Part shown: positions 25,945 to 35,035 of the stretch, in pieces | Position numbering within the stretch: position 1 is the first letter of the stretch | How the letters are laid out: each line of letters opens with the position of its first letter | DNA from: an uncultured Planctomycetaceae bacterium | Lineage (GTDB): Bacteria > Planctomycetota > Planctomycetia > Gemmatales > Gemmataceae | Direction of reading: 5' to 3' | DNA: 37,461 bases | Assembly: GCA_937888715.1 (NCBI GenBank) | Contig: CALARU010000282.1 | Span: 1 to 37,461, forward strand | Notes under the pieces: generated by a model | Database searches by the model: none | What the model saw: the letters and a program-made list of their open reading frames with translations, nothing else | Told to the model about the DNA's origin: nothing | Made by a program: the position numbers and the translations under genes

Positions 25945-27207
25945 ATGTTGAACCGTGCAGTTTCATTTTTTATACCTGCAATTTTAGTCAATCTACTTAT
26001 TTTTGCAGGGCCATTTTTTGCCAACGCATTTTATCAGGATGATGCAAGTTTAAAAACCTTGATGGTTTATAACTTTGTCACAGGAAATGAAGCGGTAAAA
26101 AATAAAATTATCGAAGTACTAAAAAACAAAGAGAATGCAAAAAAAATAATTGAGAGTGCGCAAAAATTAACTCCCGCAGATTCGAAGAAACTTAATGGTA
26201 ATGCTTATTGGTTTTTAGCAAGAGTAGCCCAGGAATTATTGGAAAATGATGCCGCAGTTGATTTTTACAGCAAATTTCTGATTGATGCTAAAAATTTAGG
26301 AAGTGGTCAAAAGATGGCTTCAGCTTACGGGCCATTGATTCAGATTCTTTTTGATACAAGAAAATACAAGGAATGTGAGAAATTGTGTTCCGAATTTTTG
26401 GATATTACGCTTGAAGATGAAGCTGCATTTATTCCGATTTTAAGATTAAAACCAGTGGTTTTTCGGAGAATGGTGCTTTGCCAATCGCGACTAGGCGAAG
26501 TAGACAAAGCAATTGAGCGCGTTGAGAAACTTTATAAAGATCAGCCTGATAATTGGCTTAATCTCGAGCTTAAAGCTCGAATTCTTAGAGAAGCTGGCAG
26601 AATCGCTGACGCAGAGAAATCCTATCAGGATCTCATTGTAAAAATTGATTCGGATAAGCGATTAGGGAAGGAAGAGAAAGAAGAGTTTCTGGAAGAAATT
26701 AAGTACACGCTCAGTAATGTTTATGTGGAGCTGAAGAAAATCGATAAAGCAGCAGAAATTCTTAAGGCGCTGGTTGAAAAAAATCCCGATAACCCAACCT
26801 ATCATAATGATCTTGGTTATATTTGGGCTGACAATGATTTGAATCTAGATGAAGCAGAGAAGTTGATTCGTAGAGCAATCGAGATCGAACGAGGTTTAAG
26901 AAAGAAAATTAAGAATCTTAAACCAGAATTTGATAAGGATAATTCAGCATATCTTGATAGTCTTGCGTGGGTTCTTTACAAGAAAAAAAATTATGTTGAG
27001 GCCAAAAAATTGCTGGTAGAGGCGATCAAAGATGAAGAAGGCCAGCATATAGAAATCTTGGATCATCTTGGTGATATTCATAATGCACTTGGAGAAAAAA
27101 CAGAGGCTGCTAAGGTTTGGAAAGATGCAATCAATTCCGCAGGCACTTCCAAGAGGGAGCAGGATAAGAAAAAAGAAGTTGAAAAGAAAATCCAGAAGAA
27201 TAAGTAG
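25945..27207 (+). CDS. Exported TPR repeat protein
   Basis: The N-terminus (MLNRAVSFFIPAILVNLLIF then FFANA) is a signal peptide with probable cleavage after ANA. The remaining ~385 residues are alpha-helical with TPR-like pairs, clearest near the C-terminus: an AEILKALVEKNPDNPTYHNDLGYIWA unit (about 295-320), DSLAWVLYKKKNYVEAKKLL, then ILDHLGDIHNALGEKTEAAKVW. The extreme C-terminus is a Lys/Glu-rich tail. The function is probably a periplasmic protein-interaction scaffold; partner unknown. The 420-residue length depends on the start at 25945, chosen from the ribosome site and signal peptide. It may be co-transcribed with the small secreted protein gene upstream. Confidence 0.82.
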   Translation: MLNRAVSFFIPAILVNLLIFAGPFFANAFYQDDASLKTLMVYNFVTGNEAVKNKIIEVLKNKENAKKIIESAQKLTPADSKKLNGNAYWFLARVAQELLENDAAVDFYSKFLIDAKNLGSGQKMASAYGPLIQILFDTRKYKECEKLCSEFLDITLEDEAAFIPILRLKPVVFRRMVLCQSRLGEVDKAIERVEKLYKDQPDNWLNLELKARILREAGRIADAEKSYQDLIVKIDSDKRLGKEEKEEFLEEIKYTLSNVYVELKKIDKAAEILKALVEKNPDNPTYHNDLGYIWADNDLNLDEAEKLIRRAIEIERGLRKKIKNLKPEFDKDNSAYLDSLAWVLYKKKNYVEAKKLLVEAIKDEEGQHIEILDHLGDIHNALGEKTEAAKVWKDAINSAGTSKREQDKKKEVEKKIQKNK

Positions 27208-27344
27208 TTTTGTAGCTTGAACTAATAGAGCTGGGTATTTATTTAAGCTCGGCTTTATTTGGTTTCATCGAGTCCTGAACTTGTTGTTTTCTAAATTATA
27301 TTTTGTACTTTTCTAGTACTTTTTACTAGGTTTTTTTCTAAACA

Positions 27345-28568
27345 ATGACATCTCCGGTTTCAATATTTTTTGATATTTCATTACCCAATGCTTCAACATG
27401 GTTTTATTTCTCATTGATTTTAGCTTGCGCTCTTTTTTTTAAATTCAACCGATTATTTAGCTTTCGCAATATTGATATTTTATCGATTTTCTTTTTCATG
27501 CCTGGTCTTTTACTTATTTTAGAGGGTGGGCATGATCAGCGTGTTTATTTTTCTTGGCTTTTCTTGAGCTGTCTTTTCTGGATGGTACGTTGCTTAATGG
27601 ATCTTCTTTTAGAAAGAAGGCCTGCTTTTAAGCCAAATCTTAATGTGCCTGGAATGTTGCTCCTCGCCTTTGCTTTTTATTTCAGCCTTGTTGCTGTTGC
27701 GATTCGTGAGCCAAATTTGCCTGACCAGAGAGAGTCTCGTCCTCAAACCCCAATAGATAAAATCCGGGAGCATGGCGAAAAAATTATCGAAAATCGGGGC
27801 GGTGCTGAAGTTGATGTTTCAAAATTAAGGCTTTGGGTTGAACGAGGTTTGACTTTGTTTTGTCACCTTCTTATTGCGGTTGGTCTTATTCTTGTTTGTT
27901 GGTTTCATTATGAAGATTATCATCTTGGTTTTGCTTGTGCAACTTTGTATTTCTTGTTGCCTTACACCTATTTGATGATGCCTTACACCGGATTAAAAAT
28001 TGGTCGATGGGATCACTCTTGGTTAATGGCTTTGATGGTGTGGGCTCTTGTGTTTCATAAAAAACCAATAATATCAGGGATATTGATGGGTTTATCATTT
28101 GGGAGTCTATTCTTCCCGTTGGTTTTATTGCCTTTATGGTTGTCTTATTATCATGATAAAGGGATTTGGCGATTTGTAATTGCATCAATGGCATCTTTTC
28201 TTGTAAGCAGTATTGTATTTGTTCTAGCCTATGGTGGAAATACACAATATCTGGCTTCTACATGGATGATTTCTGATTGGATTCCGTGGAAGGAGCCATT
28301 ATCAGATACGCAAAGTTTTTGGCATGGAGTTCACTGGGCATATCGGCTTCCAGTTTTTATTCTCTATGCGGTAATTGCATTATCTGTTTATTTTTGGCCA
28401 ACCCCAAAAACATTGGGCAACTTGATTGCGTTGTCAGCAGCATTGTTGATAGGTATTCAATTCTGGTATGCACATATGGGTGGTGTTTATATTTTGTGGT
28501 ATTTGCCGTTGTTGATATTAGTTGTTTTCAGGCCAAGTGTGTTAATTCAACCTAAACCACTTGTTTGA
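27345..28568 (+). CDS. Polytopic integral membrane protein of unknown function
   Basis: The 407 residues contain about 12 hydrophobic segments, interrupted by one charged loop (about 122-165, including REPNLPDQRESRPQTPIDK). The pattern of TYLMMPYTGLKIGRWDHSW followed by a short cytoplasmic turn (FHKKPIISGILMGLSFGSLFFP) is reminiscent of GT-C/GT87-like membrane glycosyltransferases, but the acidic N-terminal signature of that fold is not evident. I do not recognise a defined family. There is no strong ribosome site before the ATG. Its last codons overlap the longest possible frame of the next gene, a phosphatase, suggesting coupled expression. Confidence 0.72.
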   Translation: MTSPVSIFFDISLPNASTWFYFSLILACALFFKFNRLFSFRNIDILSIFFFMPGLLLILEGGHDQRVYFSWLFLSCLFWMVRCLMDLLLERRPAFKPNLNVPGMLLLAFAFYFSLVAVAIREPNLPDQRESRPQTPIDKIREHGEKIIENRGGAEVDVSKLRLWVERGLTLFCHLLIAVGLILVCWFHYEDYHLGFACATLYFLLPYTYLMMPYTGLKIGRWDHSWLMALMVWALVFHKKPIISGILMGLSFGSLFFPLVLLPLWLSYYHDKGIWRFVIASMASFLVSSIVFVLAYGGNTQYLASTWMISDWIPWKEPLSDTQSFWHGVHWAYRLPVFILYAVIALSVYFWPTPKTLGNLIALSAALLIGIQFWYAHMGGVYILWYLPLLILVVFRPSVLIQPKPLV

Positions 28569-28584
28569 GCTTGATTTTAAAAAG

Positions 28585-29160
28585 ATGGGAACTGCAATGG
28601 GTTTTTCTCGGATTTTAGGACTGATTGTTTTGATTGCAGTTATCGCAATTCCAACCTATGTTTCAAAATACCAGCTAAAGCAGTATCGGAACTTCAGGGT
28701 TGTCAAAAAAGGTGTCTTGTATCGAAGTGGTCAAATGACTCCAATTGGTTTAAAGAAAATTGTCGAAGAATATCATATTAAATCGATTGTTTCTCTTAGG
28801 GATTCATACAATTCTGAAGCCCCGCCCGATGTTCAAGAAGAATCTTTTGCTCGCGAATATGGTGTGAAGTATCTAAGATTATCCCCTAAAAAATGGGAGA
28901 GTGATAATGGTGAACCTCCAGTAATGGAAAATGTCAGGCAATATTTTAAGTTAATGAAAAACCCTGATAATTATCCTGTTTTGGTGCATTGTTTTGCTGG
29001 GATCCACCGTACTGGTTCTTATTGTGCCTTGTACCGTATGGAGTTCGAGAAATGGCCCAATGAAAAAGCAATATCGGAACTTAAGCATCTAGGCTATGAA
29101 CAGTTGGAAAACGAAAAAGATGTGTATATGTTTTTAAAAGAATTTAAGGCTAGTGAGTGA
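28585..29160 (+). CDS. Membrane-anchored protein tyrosine/dual-specificity phosphatase
   Basis: An N-terminal hydrophobic helix (ILGLIVLIAVIAIPTYV) anchors the protein. A Cys-based phosphatase domain follows, starting FRVVKKGVLYRSGQMT and IVSLRD, with the P-loop VHCFAGIHRTG: nucleophile Cys at residue 136 and invariant Arg six residues on (C-x5-R). An aspartate in SPKKWESDN may be the general acid. This family removes phosphate from Tyr/Ser/Thr or from phosphoinositide/lipid substrates; the P-loop alone cannot say which. In-frame starts exist at TTG 28561 (overlapping the previous stop), ATG 28585 and ATG 28597. I chose 28585, giving 191 residues. It converges on glpK with a four-base gap. 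Confidence 0.83.
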   Translation: MGTAMGFSRILGLIVLIAVIAIPTYVSKYQLKQYRNFRVVKKGVLYRSGQMTPIGLKKIVEEYHIKSIVSLRDSYNSEAPPDVQEESFAREYGVKYLRLSPKKWESDNGEPPVMENVRQYFKLMKNPDNYPVLVHCFAGIHRTGSYCALYRMEFEKWPNEKAISELKHLGYEQLENEKDVYMFLKEFKASE

Positions 29161-29164
29161 TACA

Positions 29165-30664
29165 TTAATTAGGTTTGTAAAAAACCTCTAGTGCTCGGAT
29201 AGCTTTTTTCCAACGGTTTCTTTTATTAAGCCTCATTTCCGAAGTTAAATTTGGATTATATGTTTTGCCTTCTTGCTTAATTGGTGAATTATAATCTCCG
29301 AGTTTCATAAACCCAGAGCCTAGACCAGCCAAAATTCCTGCCCCGATGGATGTCATTTCCGAATTTGTACTTGTCTGGATGGTCACACCGGTGGTTTTAG
29401 CTAAGAGATCATTGAAATATTTATTTTCGGTCATCCCGCCATCTGTCGCTAGTATTTTTAAAGGGTTGGAACAGTTTGCTGATATCGCTTCCAATAAATC
29501 TGCTACTTGATGCGCAACCCCTTCGAGTGCCGCCCGTGTGATTTCTTTTTTTGTTGATTTTCTAGTTAAACCTAGAATAGTTCCTTGGAAATCACTACTC
29601 CAATATGGGCATCCTAGACCTGAAAGTGCGGGGATAAAAACAATATCTGCATTATGGTCCGAATCCAAAGATAAAATTTCAGATTCCGAAGCTGTTTCAA
29701 ATAACCCTAATCCATCCCTTAGCCATTGAACTGCTGCGCCTGCAATAAAAACGCTTCCTTCTAGGCAATATTGAAGTTTATTGCCTGTCGTTGCTGCCAT
29801 GGTGGTGAGTAATCCTGTATCACTTTTAATGGGGTAGTCGCCCGTGTGACTCAATAGAAAAGCTCCAGTACCGAAGGTGCATTTTGCTTGCCCAGGCGAA
29901 TGGCAACGATGCCCAACCAAGGACGCTTGTTGGTCCCCAGCAACACCCATTATTGGAATTCCATCAGGAAGAAAATCAAGCCCTGAGGTAGATCCAAAAT
30001 TGAAAACGCTAGGTTTAATTTCGGGTAGAATTTTTTTGGGTATATTAAAATCAGAAAGTAACTCATCATCCCAATCCCCAGTGTGAATATTCATCAAAAG
30101 AGTTCGTGATCCGTTTGTATGATCGGTATAAAAAGATTTTCCTCCTGAAAGGTTCCAGATTAAATAGGAATCAATGGTTCCGGCAATAATTTTATTGTTA
30201 TTGCATAAAGATCGATTCGGGTCATAGGTATTTAAAATCCAGCGTATTTTAGTTGCTGAAAAATAGGGGTTGAGCAGCAGGCCGGTTTTCATTCTGATTT
30301 TATCATTAAGATTAATGTTATCTTTGCAATAATCTGAAGTTCGTGTGTCTTGCCAAACTATTGCGTTGTGTAATGGTTTACCATTGGAATTATTCCAAAC
30401 AACCGTTGTTTCTCGTTGGTTGGTAATCCCAATTGATGCTATTCGTGAAAAATGGTTTGGGTATTGATTTTTGAGATTCAAAACAGTTGATTTCACACTT
30501 TCCCAAATCTGTTCTGCATTGTGTTCGACCCACCCTGATTTTGGATATATCTGTTGAATGGGAGTATTGCTAAGTGCGATAATGTTGGCGGAGCAATCCA
30601 TTAAAACTGCCCGGGATGAAGTTGTACCTTGATCAATTACAAGAATAATGGGGTCAGATTTCAT
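29165..30664 (-). CDS. glpK: Glycerol kinase
   Basis: GlpK phosphorylates glycerol to sn-glycerol 3-phosphate with ATP. FGGY-kinase motifs are in place: LVIDQGTTSSRAVLMD at the N-terminus, GWVEHNAEQIW, ITNQRETTVVW, IVWQDTRTSDYC, GIPIMGVAGDQQASLVGH, KCTFGTGAFLL and GSVFIAGAAVQWLRDGLGL. The 499-residue length is standard. No glpF facilitator or glpD dehydrogenase is adjacent. The start codon lies 104 bases from the divergent MFS gene, so the two probably have back-to-back promoters; I saw no convincing operator. Confidence 0.96.
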   Translation of the reverse strand: MKSDPIILVIDQGTTSSRAVLMDCSANIIALSNTPIQQIYPKSGWVEHNAEQIWESVKSTVLNLKNQYPNHFSRIASIGITNQRETTVVWNNSNGKPLHNAIVWQDTRTSDYCKDNINLNDKIRMKTGLLLNPYFSATKIRWILNTYDPNRSLCNNNKIIAGTIDSYLIWNLSGGKSFYTDHTNGSRTLLMNIHTGDWDDELLSDFNIPKKILPEIKPSVFNFGSTSGLDFLPDGIPIMGVAGDQQASLVGHRCHSPGQAKCTFGTGAFLLSHTGDYPIKSDTGLLTTMAATTGNKLQYCLEGSVFIAGAAVQWLRDGLGLFETASESEILSLDSDHNADIVFIPALSGLGCPYWSSDFQGTILGLTRKSTKKEITRAALEGVAHQVADLLEAISANCSNPLKILATDGGMTENKYFNDLLAKTTGVTIQTSTNSEMTSIGAGILAGLGSGFMKLGDYNSPIKQEGKTYNPNLTSEMRLNKRNRWKKAIRALEVFYKPN

Positions 30665-30768
30665 GATAATTAATAATCCATTGGTTCAATTCAAGTTCAT
30701 ATGTTTGTGTTAGATTAAATGTTTGTGCATTTAATATGAAACTATTTCCACGAAAATATTGATAATAC

Positions 30769-31902
30769 ATGAAAATGCGACTGAATTTTGCAGGGTTTTC
30801 TTGGGCTGTAAGTTTTGGAGCTTTGGCAACTCTAGCCTCATTATCTATGGAGAAAGCCAGTTTATCCAGATTTGAAATTGGGCTACATGGTTCGATTTAT
30901 TATTTTAGCATAGCTTTGGGTTCCATTTTCATGACAAAGTTAATCAGAAGTATGGGTAACATAACCATGATCGTGGGGTTGTTGGGTGCTGCGATGAGTG
31001 TTGTTTTGTTTGGGTTTGCTCATTCCTCTTACGAATGGTTGTTGCTTCGAATGATAAATGGTTTTTGTGCAGCAATGGCACTCGTGCCTTTAGAAACTTT
31101 GGTTTATCAAAATGCAGGTTCTCTAGAAAAAGCAAAGGTCTTTGGTCTGTTTGAACTATGTTTGTCGGCAGGTGTTGGCATCGGTGGAAGTTTTGCCCCT
31201 TTGTTGGAATCAATCCAAAGCGGTATAGGTTATATATTGTTTGGCCTATTCCCCCTGTTTGGTGTATTAGCATTGCATGGGATTAAAATAAAAATAGAGA
31301 ATGCTTCGGAATTGGAAGTTATAAGTTTGGGTGATATCAAGAAAATGTATTTATGGTTTTCTACAGCCTTTACTCAAGGCTTTCTTGAGGGTGGATTATT
31401 GTCGTATCTAGGCTTGATGATAATAGGGATGGGGTACGCAACAAATCAGGTTTCAGTTGTATTTGGAAGTATGTTTGCAGGTGTTATTTGTTCAATGCTT
31501 TTTATAACTCGACTAGCAGACACCATTGGTCATAAACGCGTTTTATTATTAACACATGTGTTATCATTGATATGTCTGTTGTTGATGGGTTTTACAGAAT
31601 CGCTGACAGTAATTATTGTTTTCATATTCTTCGTTGGATTAACATGTGGTGGTCAATATGCAGTAGCGCTTGCATCGCTTGGAATGCAAGTTGATAGCAA
31701 AAAGCAACCATCTGTAAATTCGGCGTACCTTACCTTGAATTGTGCAGGCAGTGTTGCCGGGCCAATGGTCATGGGTTTTTTGGGAAGTGGAGGTTTATTT
31801 GGATCAATATTTATTATTGGTTCAATTCCAATTTTTATTTTACTACTTGTATGGCTTGTGAATATCTGTTGCTATAAAAACAAGGTGGTAGTTAAGGCTT
31901 AG
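30769..31902 (+). CDS. Major facilitator superfamily transporter
   Basis: This is a 377-residue protein with about 12 hydrophobic segments and two-fold MFS organisation. The loop between helices 2 and 3 reads MTKLIRSMGN, and the equivalent second-half loop reads ITRLADTIGHKRVLLL, close to the MFS G-x-x-x-D-x-x-G-R/K-R motif. It is slightly shorter than typical (400-plus). The substrate is not predictable from sequence. No ribosome site is evident before ATG 30769. The downstream YkgJ-like gene begins 34 bases after its stop, so they may form an operon, while glpK diverges upstream. Confidence 0.85.
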   Translation: MKMRLNFAGFSWAVSFGALATLASLSMEKASLSRFEIGLHGSIYYFSIALGSIFMTKLIRSMGNITMIVGLLGAAMSVVLFGFAHSSYEWLLLRMINGFCAAMALVPLETLVYQNAGSLEKAKVFGLFELCLSAGVGIGGSFAPLLESIQSGIGYILFGLFPLFGVLALHGIKIKIENASELEVISLGDIKKMYLWFSTAFTQGFLEGGLLSYLGLMIIGMGYATNQVSVVFGSMFAGVICSMLFITRLADTIGHKRVLLLTHVLSLICLLLMGFTESLTVIIVFIFFVGLTCGGQYAVALASLGMQVDSKKQPSVNSAYLTLNCAGSVAGPMVMGFLGSGGLFGSIFIIGSIPIFILLLVWLVNICCYKNKVVVKA

Positions 31903-31936
31903 CAATTACCGATCATATTTAAGAGACGAAATCCCG

Positions 31937-33220
31937 ATGCTGAGGAATTCAGAAAAAATCAACCTGCCAGTTTTACAGAATTGGGATTGCCATGTGTGTG
32001 GAACATGCTGCAAAGAGTATTTGGTTCGATTAAGTGATGATGAAGTTGAAAAGATCAAATCTCAGAATTGGGATGTTAATAAGGATCTGGGTGGTTATCA
32101 ACCTTTTCGGAAAACTGGTCTATTTAAAAACAAAATAAATTTGAATCATCGTCCTGATGGTAGTTGTGTGTTTTTAGGTGAAAATAATCTTTGCAAAATT
32201 CATGGGAAGTTTGGTTCGGATGCTAAACCCTTGCCTTGCCAAGTTTTCCCATATGTTTTAATTCCGACAGGTAACGAATGGTCGGTTGGAGTCCGATATG
32301 CTTGCCCGTCTGCTGCAAAAAATCTTGGAACTTCGGTAGTAAAACAGAGGGATTCAATTGTAGAGTTCAAAGACAAATTAATTGAACGAGAAAAATTCAC
32401 GATCACGCTTGCAGAAAATAAAGTCAAGCCAATGCTTTCTAGTTCTCAAGATACAAGTTGGGAAATTGTATTTGCTATTAGAAATAAATTAACTGAAATG
32501 GTAAGAAGTGGGAAACATGACATTAGCCATTCTTTGCGCTGTTGTGTTGCGCTTTCCAATGAATTGAAATCAACAAGCATGAGCAAATTAAAGATTGATC
32601 AAGTTACGGAGTTTCTTGACATTTTTGGTAAGGTTACTATCTCTGATGTTCCTATAGATGCGTTTGCTATTCCATCGCCGAGTTGGGTTGGGCGCGTGTT
32701 ATTTAGACAAATAAGCGCACTTTTCACAAGAAAAGATCATGGGCCGAATCGTGGGATAGCTAATAAAGGAAGAATGGCCCTTTTAAAAGCTGCAATTCAA
32801 TTTGCAAAGGGTGCAGGGCCTGTTCCCAAATTAAATGTTTGGATTTCTGATACAACATTTGAAGATATTGAATTAAAACGTTCTGAGTTGGATGAGGAAT
32901 CTAACGAACTTTTAAAGAGATATTATTTGATAAAGCTTGAATCATTACAATTTTTTGGTGCTTCGAATTTTGGGATTCCTTTTTGGGAAGGATTGAACAT
33001 TTTGTTACTCACCTATCCCATTATTATTTGGACATCATTGGCCCAAAACTCCCAAGACCCTATGGTTGATAGAATTCAACGAGCTATTTCTCTTGTCGAT
33101 GATCACTTTGGGTTTAATAAGATTTTAGGAGGATTACGCCAAAGATATGGCTTTAATCTTCTGGCCCAGAGAAATGAAACAGAAAAACTCATTGCCTGGT
33201 ATTCGAGGCAAGCGCTGTAG
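31937..33220 (+). CDS. YkgJ-family cysteine-cluster protein, FliB-like in layout
   Basis: The N-terminal ~110 residues hold the YkgJ zinc/iron-chelating cysteine cluster: WDCHVCGTCCKE, then GSCVFLGENNLCKIH, KPLPCQVFPYV and a further Cys in RYACPSAAKN. About 310 helical residues without recognised motifs follow. Most YkgJ proteins are 100-250 residues, so the long C-terminal region is notable. The combination of cluster plus helical tail resembles the flagellin lysine-N-methylase FliB, but I cannot confirm that activity and no flagellar genes are nearby. It follows the MFS gene at 34 bases and converges on lexA with an eight-base gap. Confidence 0.78.
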   Translation: MLRNSEKINLPVLQNWDCHVCGTCCKEYLVRLSDDEVEKIKSQNWDVNKDLGGYQPFRKTGLFKNKINLNHRPDGSCVFLGENNLCKIHGKFGSDAKPLPCQVFPYVLIPTGNEWSVGVRYACPSAAKNLGTSVVKQRDSIVEFKDKLIEREKFTITLAENKVKPMLSSSQDTSWEIVFAIRNKLTEMVRSGKHDISHSLRCCVALSNELKSTSMSKLKIDQVTEFLDIFGKVTISDVPIDAFAIPSPSWVGRVLFRQISALFTRKDHGPNRGIANKGRMALLKAAIQFAKGAGPVPKLNVWISDTTFEDIELKRSELDEESNELLKRYYLIKLESLQFFGASNFGIPFWEGLNILLLTYPIIIWTSLAQNSQDPMVDRIQRAISLVDDHFGFNKILGGLRQRYGFNLLAQRNETEKLIAWYSRQAL

Positions 33221-33228
33221 AAGTTTGT

Positions 33229-33837
33229 TTAGCATTTTCTTAAAACCCCAATCAGAATTCCCAGAATTCTTGCATCATTTCCAGGCAAAATAATTATTGG
33301 ATTCATGGTGCTGTTGCATGGTTCCAGTCTGATCTGCCCTCGATCTAAAAAGAATCTTTTTAAGGTTACTTCGTGATCAATCATTGCGACTACTCTTTCG
33401 CCATTGATTGCAGTTTCTTGTTTTTTAACGACAATAAAGTCCCCATCTTGGATGTGATCTTCAATCATGGAGTAGCCACGAACTTGAAGTACAAAAATAT
33501 TATCCCCTGGAAACATATTTTCCAAAACCAAGGTTTCTTCTTGGGGGATTGCTTGAATAGGAGAGCCCGCAGCAACCAATCCCATGAAGGGTAGCCCCTG
33601 TTTCGGCTTTTTATTATTGATTAATTGAATGGCCCTAGCAGAGAATCCCTCGCGCAGGATCATCCCTTTTTTCTCAAGGGCTTTTAAATGGCACATAACC
33701 CCATTTGGAGATTTGATTCCAAAAGCGGAGCCTATCTCGCGTACTGTAGGCCCGTAGCCTCTTATTTCGATCTTTTCTTTTAAGAAATTGTATATTTCTT
33801 TTTGTCGCGGGGTGAGGCTGTTTAATTCTTCGTTCAT
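33229..33837 (-). CDS. lexA: LexA repressor (SOS regulator)
   Basis: LexA represses SOS genes until RecA-stimulated self-cleavage. The N-terminal winged helix (LTPRQKEIYNFLKEKIEIRG, then PTVREIGSAFGIKSPNGVMCHL) binds DNA. The cleavage site A90-G91 lies in VAAGSPI, and the catalytic dyad is S123 in GYSMIEDHI and K160 in VTLKRFF. At 202 residues it matches E. coli LexA. The start at 33837 has AAGGGA seven bases upstream (33845-33850 on this strand); the longer in-frame reading to 33909 runs through the promoter region and is rejected. Palindromes just upstream may allow autoregulation. Confidence 0.95.
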   Translation of the reverse strand: MNEELNSLTPRQKEIYNFLKEKIEIRGYGPTVREIGSAFGIKSPNGVMCHLKALEKKGMILREGFSARAIQLINNKKPKQGLPFMGLVAAGSPIQAIPQEETLVLENMFPGDNIFVLQVRGYSMIEDHIQDGDFIVVKKQETAINGERVVAMIDHEVTLKRFFLDRGQIRLEPCNSTMNPIIILPGNDARILGILIGVLRKC

Positions 33838-33855
33838 TGTAAAATCCCTTATACT

Positions 33856-33887
33856 GAACTTAAGTACAATATACATAAGTATATGTA
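33856..33887. promoter_or_regulatory. Candidate LexA operator region
   Basis: Two near-palindromes lie upstream of lexA. GAACTTAAGTAC (33856-33867) differs by one base from the Gram-positive-type GAAC-N4-GTTC box. TACATA-AGTA-TATGTA (33872-33887) has perfect six-base arms. They are centred about 18 bases apart, in the place expected for an autoregulatory operator. LexA recognition sequences vary between phyla, so this is a candidate only. Confidence 0.4.
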
Positions 33888-33990
33888 ATGTAGATTTTTT
33901 AAAATACAAGTATAAATTATGCTTTTCAGCTTTTTTCTTAAAGCGATTCAGGCTTAAATTGAGTATCGATTTTCTTTTATTGAGGTTCCT

Positions 33991-35010
33991 TTGACAGATA
34001 ATACCCCTTTTTTCTTCTTAAAAAAGCTTCTGGACACCAATGTTTTTGACCAATCCGAGGCAATTACTCTTTTCGAAGCGCTTATCGATGGCGAATTGGA
34101 TGAGACACAATCTGCAGTTTTCTTGACTGCTTTAGCTTTCTGCCCTGATAACCCAATGTTTTTAGCGAATGCCGCAGCCCAAGTGCTTAATAGAGGGCAA
34201 AAATTGCCTTCTTTTCCTCATAAAGATGCGATTGATACTTGCGGAACTGGTGGGGATTATTCTTCATCGTTTAATATTTCGACTACCGTTGCATTTATAC
34301 TTGCTGCCTGTGATGTCCCTGTAATTAAGCATGGAAATCGTTCTTCCTCAAGTAATTCTGGAAGTTCTGATGTGCTTCAGTACCTTGGTGTTCGAATTGA
34401 TTTGCCTCCTGAAGTAGCGGAAGAAACTTTTAAAAAGCTAGGTATTTGTTTTTGTTTTGCTCCTCAGTACTATCCTTTCTTAAAAAATCTTGCACCGATT
34501 CGTAGAAAGCTAGGATTTCGTACCATATTTAATCAAATTGGCCCTTTAGTTAATCCAGGTGGTGCCGGCACCCATTTGCTCGGAGTTAGCAGAAATTCTT
34601 TTCTGGATCTGTTTGCACAAGCCCTTTTGCAAATGGGCAAACAAGGGATTGTGGTTTGTGGTGGGGGAAAAATGGATGAAGTTATTTTAGATGCTCCCAA
34701 TGAATTACGAATAATCCGATCTGGAGCTATTACTGCTTCAACCTTGTTGCCCGCCGATTTTGGGCTAAACCCTGTTTCTTTGAGTGAAATAAAGGCCAAT
34801 TCGATTGAAGAAAGTGCTGGTATTATCATTGATGTATTAAATGGCAGTATTAATCCCGGTAGAGATGTGGTTTTGGCCAATACAGCGTTGGCACTTTTTG
34901 CAGCGAATAAAGTTAAAAATGTAAAGGAAGGCGTCGAATTCGCTAAAATTGCGATTGATCAAGGTAAAGCAAAGGCAATTCTTGAGCGGCTTAAAAGTTT
35001 CGTTGTTTGA
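33991..35010 (+). CDS. trpD: Anthranilate phosphoribosyltransferase
   Basis: TrpD transfers phosphoribosyl from PRPP to anthranilate in tryptophan synthesis. The PRPP-binding glycine-rich loop DTCGTGGDYSSSFNIST is followed by the family block VIKHGNRSSSSNSGSSDVLQYLG, and then PIRRKLGFRTIFNQIGPLVNP with GVSRNSF. The 339-residue length is standard. The start is a TTG at 33991, with GAGG five bases upstream; no earlier in-frame ATG extends the family match. It diverges from lexA and stands apart from other trp genes, as is common where the pathway is scattered. Confidence 0.95.
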   Translation: MTDNTPFFFLKKLLDTNVFDQSEAITLFEALIDGELDETQSAVFLTALAFCPDNPMFLANAAAQVLNRGQKLPSFPHKDAIDTCGTGGDYSSSFNISTTVAFILAACDVPVIKHGNRSSSSNSGSSDVLQYLGVRIDLPPEVAEETFKKLGICFCFAPQYYPFLKNLAPIRRKLGFRTIFNQIGPLVNPGGAGTHLLGVSRNSFLDLFAQALLQMGKQGIVVCGGGKMDEVILDAPNELRIIRSGAITASTLLPADFGLNPVSLSEIKANSIEESAGIIIDVLNGSINPGRDVVLANTALALFAANKVKNVKEGVEFAKIAIDQGKAKAILERLKSFVV

Positions 35011-35035
35011 GAAGCTGTTGATTCGTTTTAAATTC

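Noticed and set aside
27226..27250. GAGCT...AGCTC inverted repeat after the exported TPR gene
   Set aside because: Five-pair stem, 13-base loop and no U-tract; not convincing as a terminator or riboswitch.
29171..29187. AGGTTT-GTAAA-AAACCT hairpin between the phosphatase and glpK
   Set aside because: The stem is weak and no T-rich tail follows on either strand; it also lies within the last glpK codons.
33838..33909. N-terminal extension of LexA by 24 residues in the open frame
   Set aside because: It covers the palindromic upstream region, has no LexA similarity, and the ATG at 33837 has a good ribosome site.
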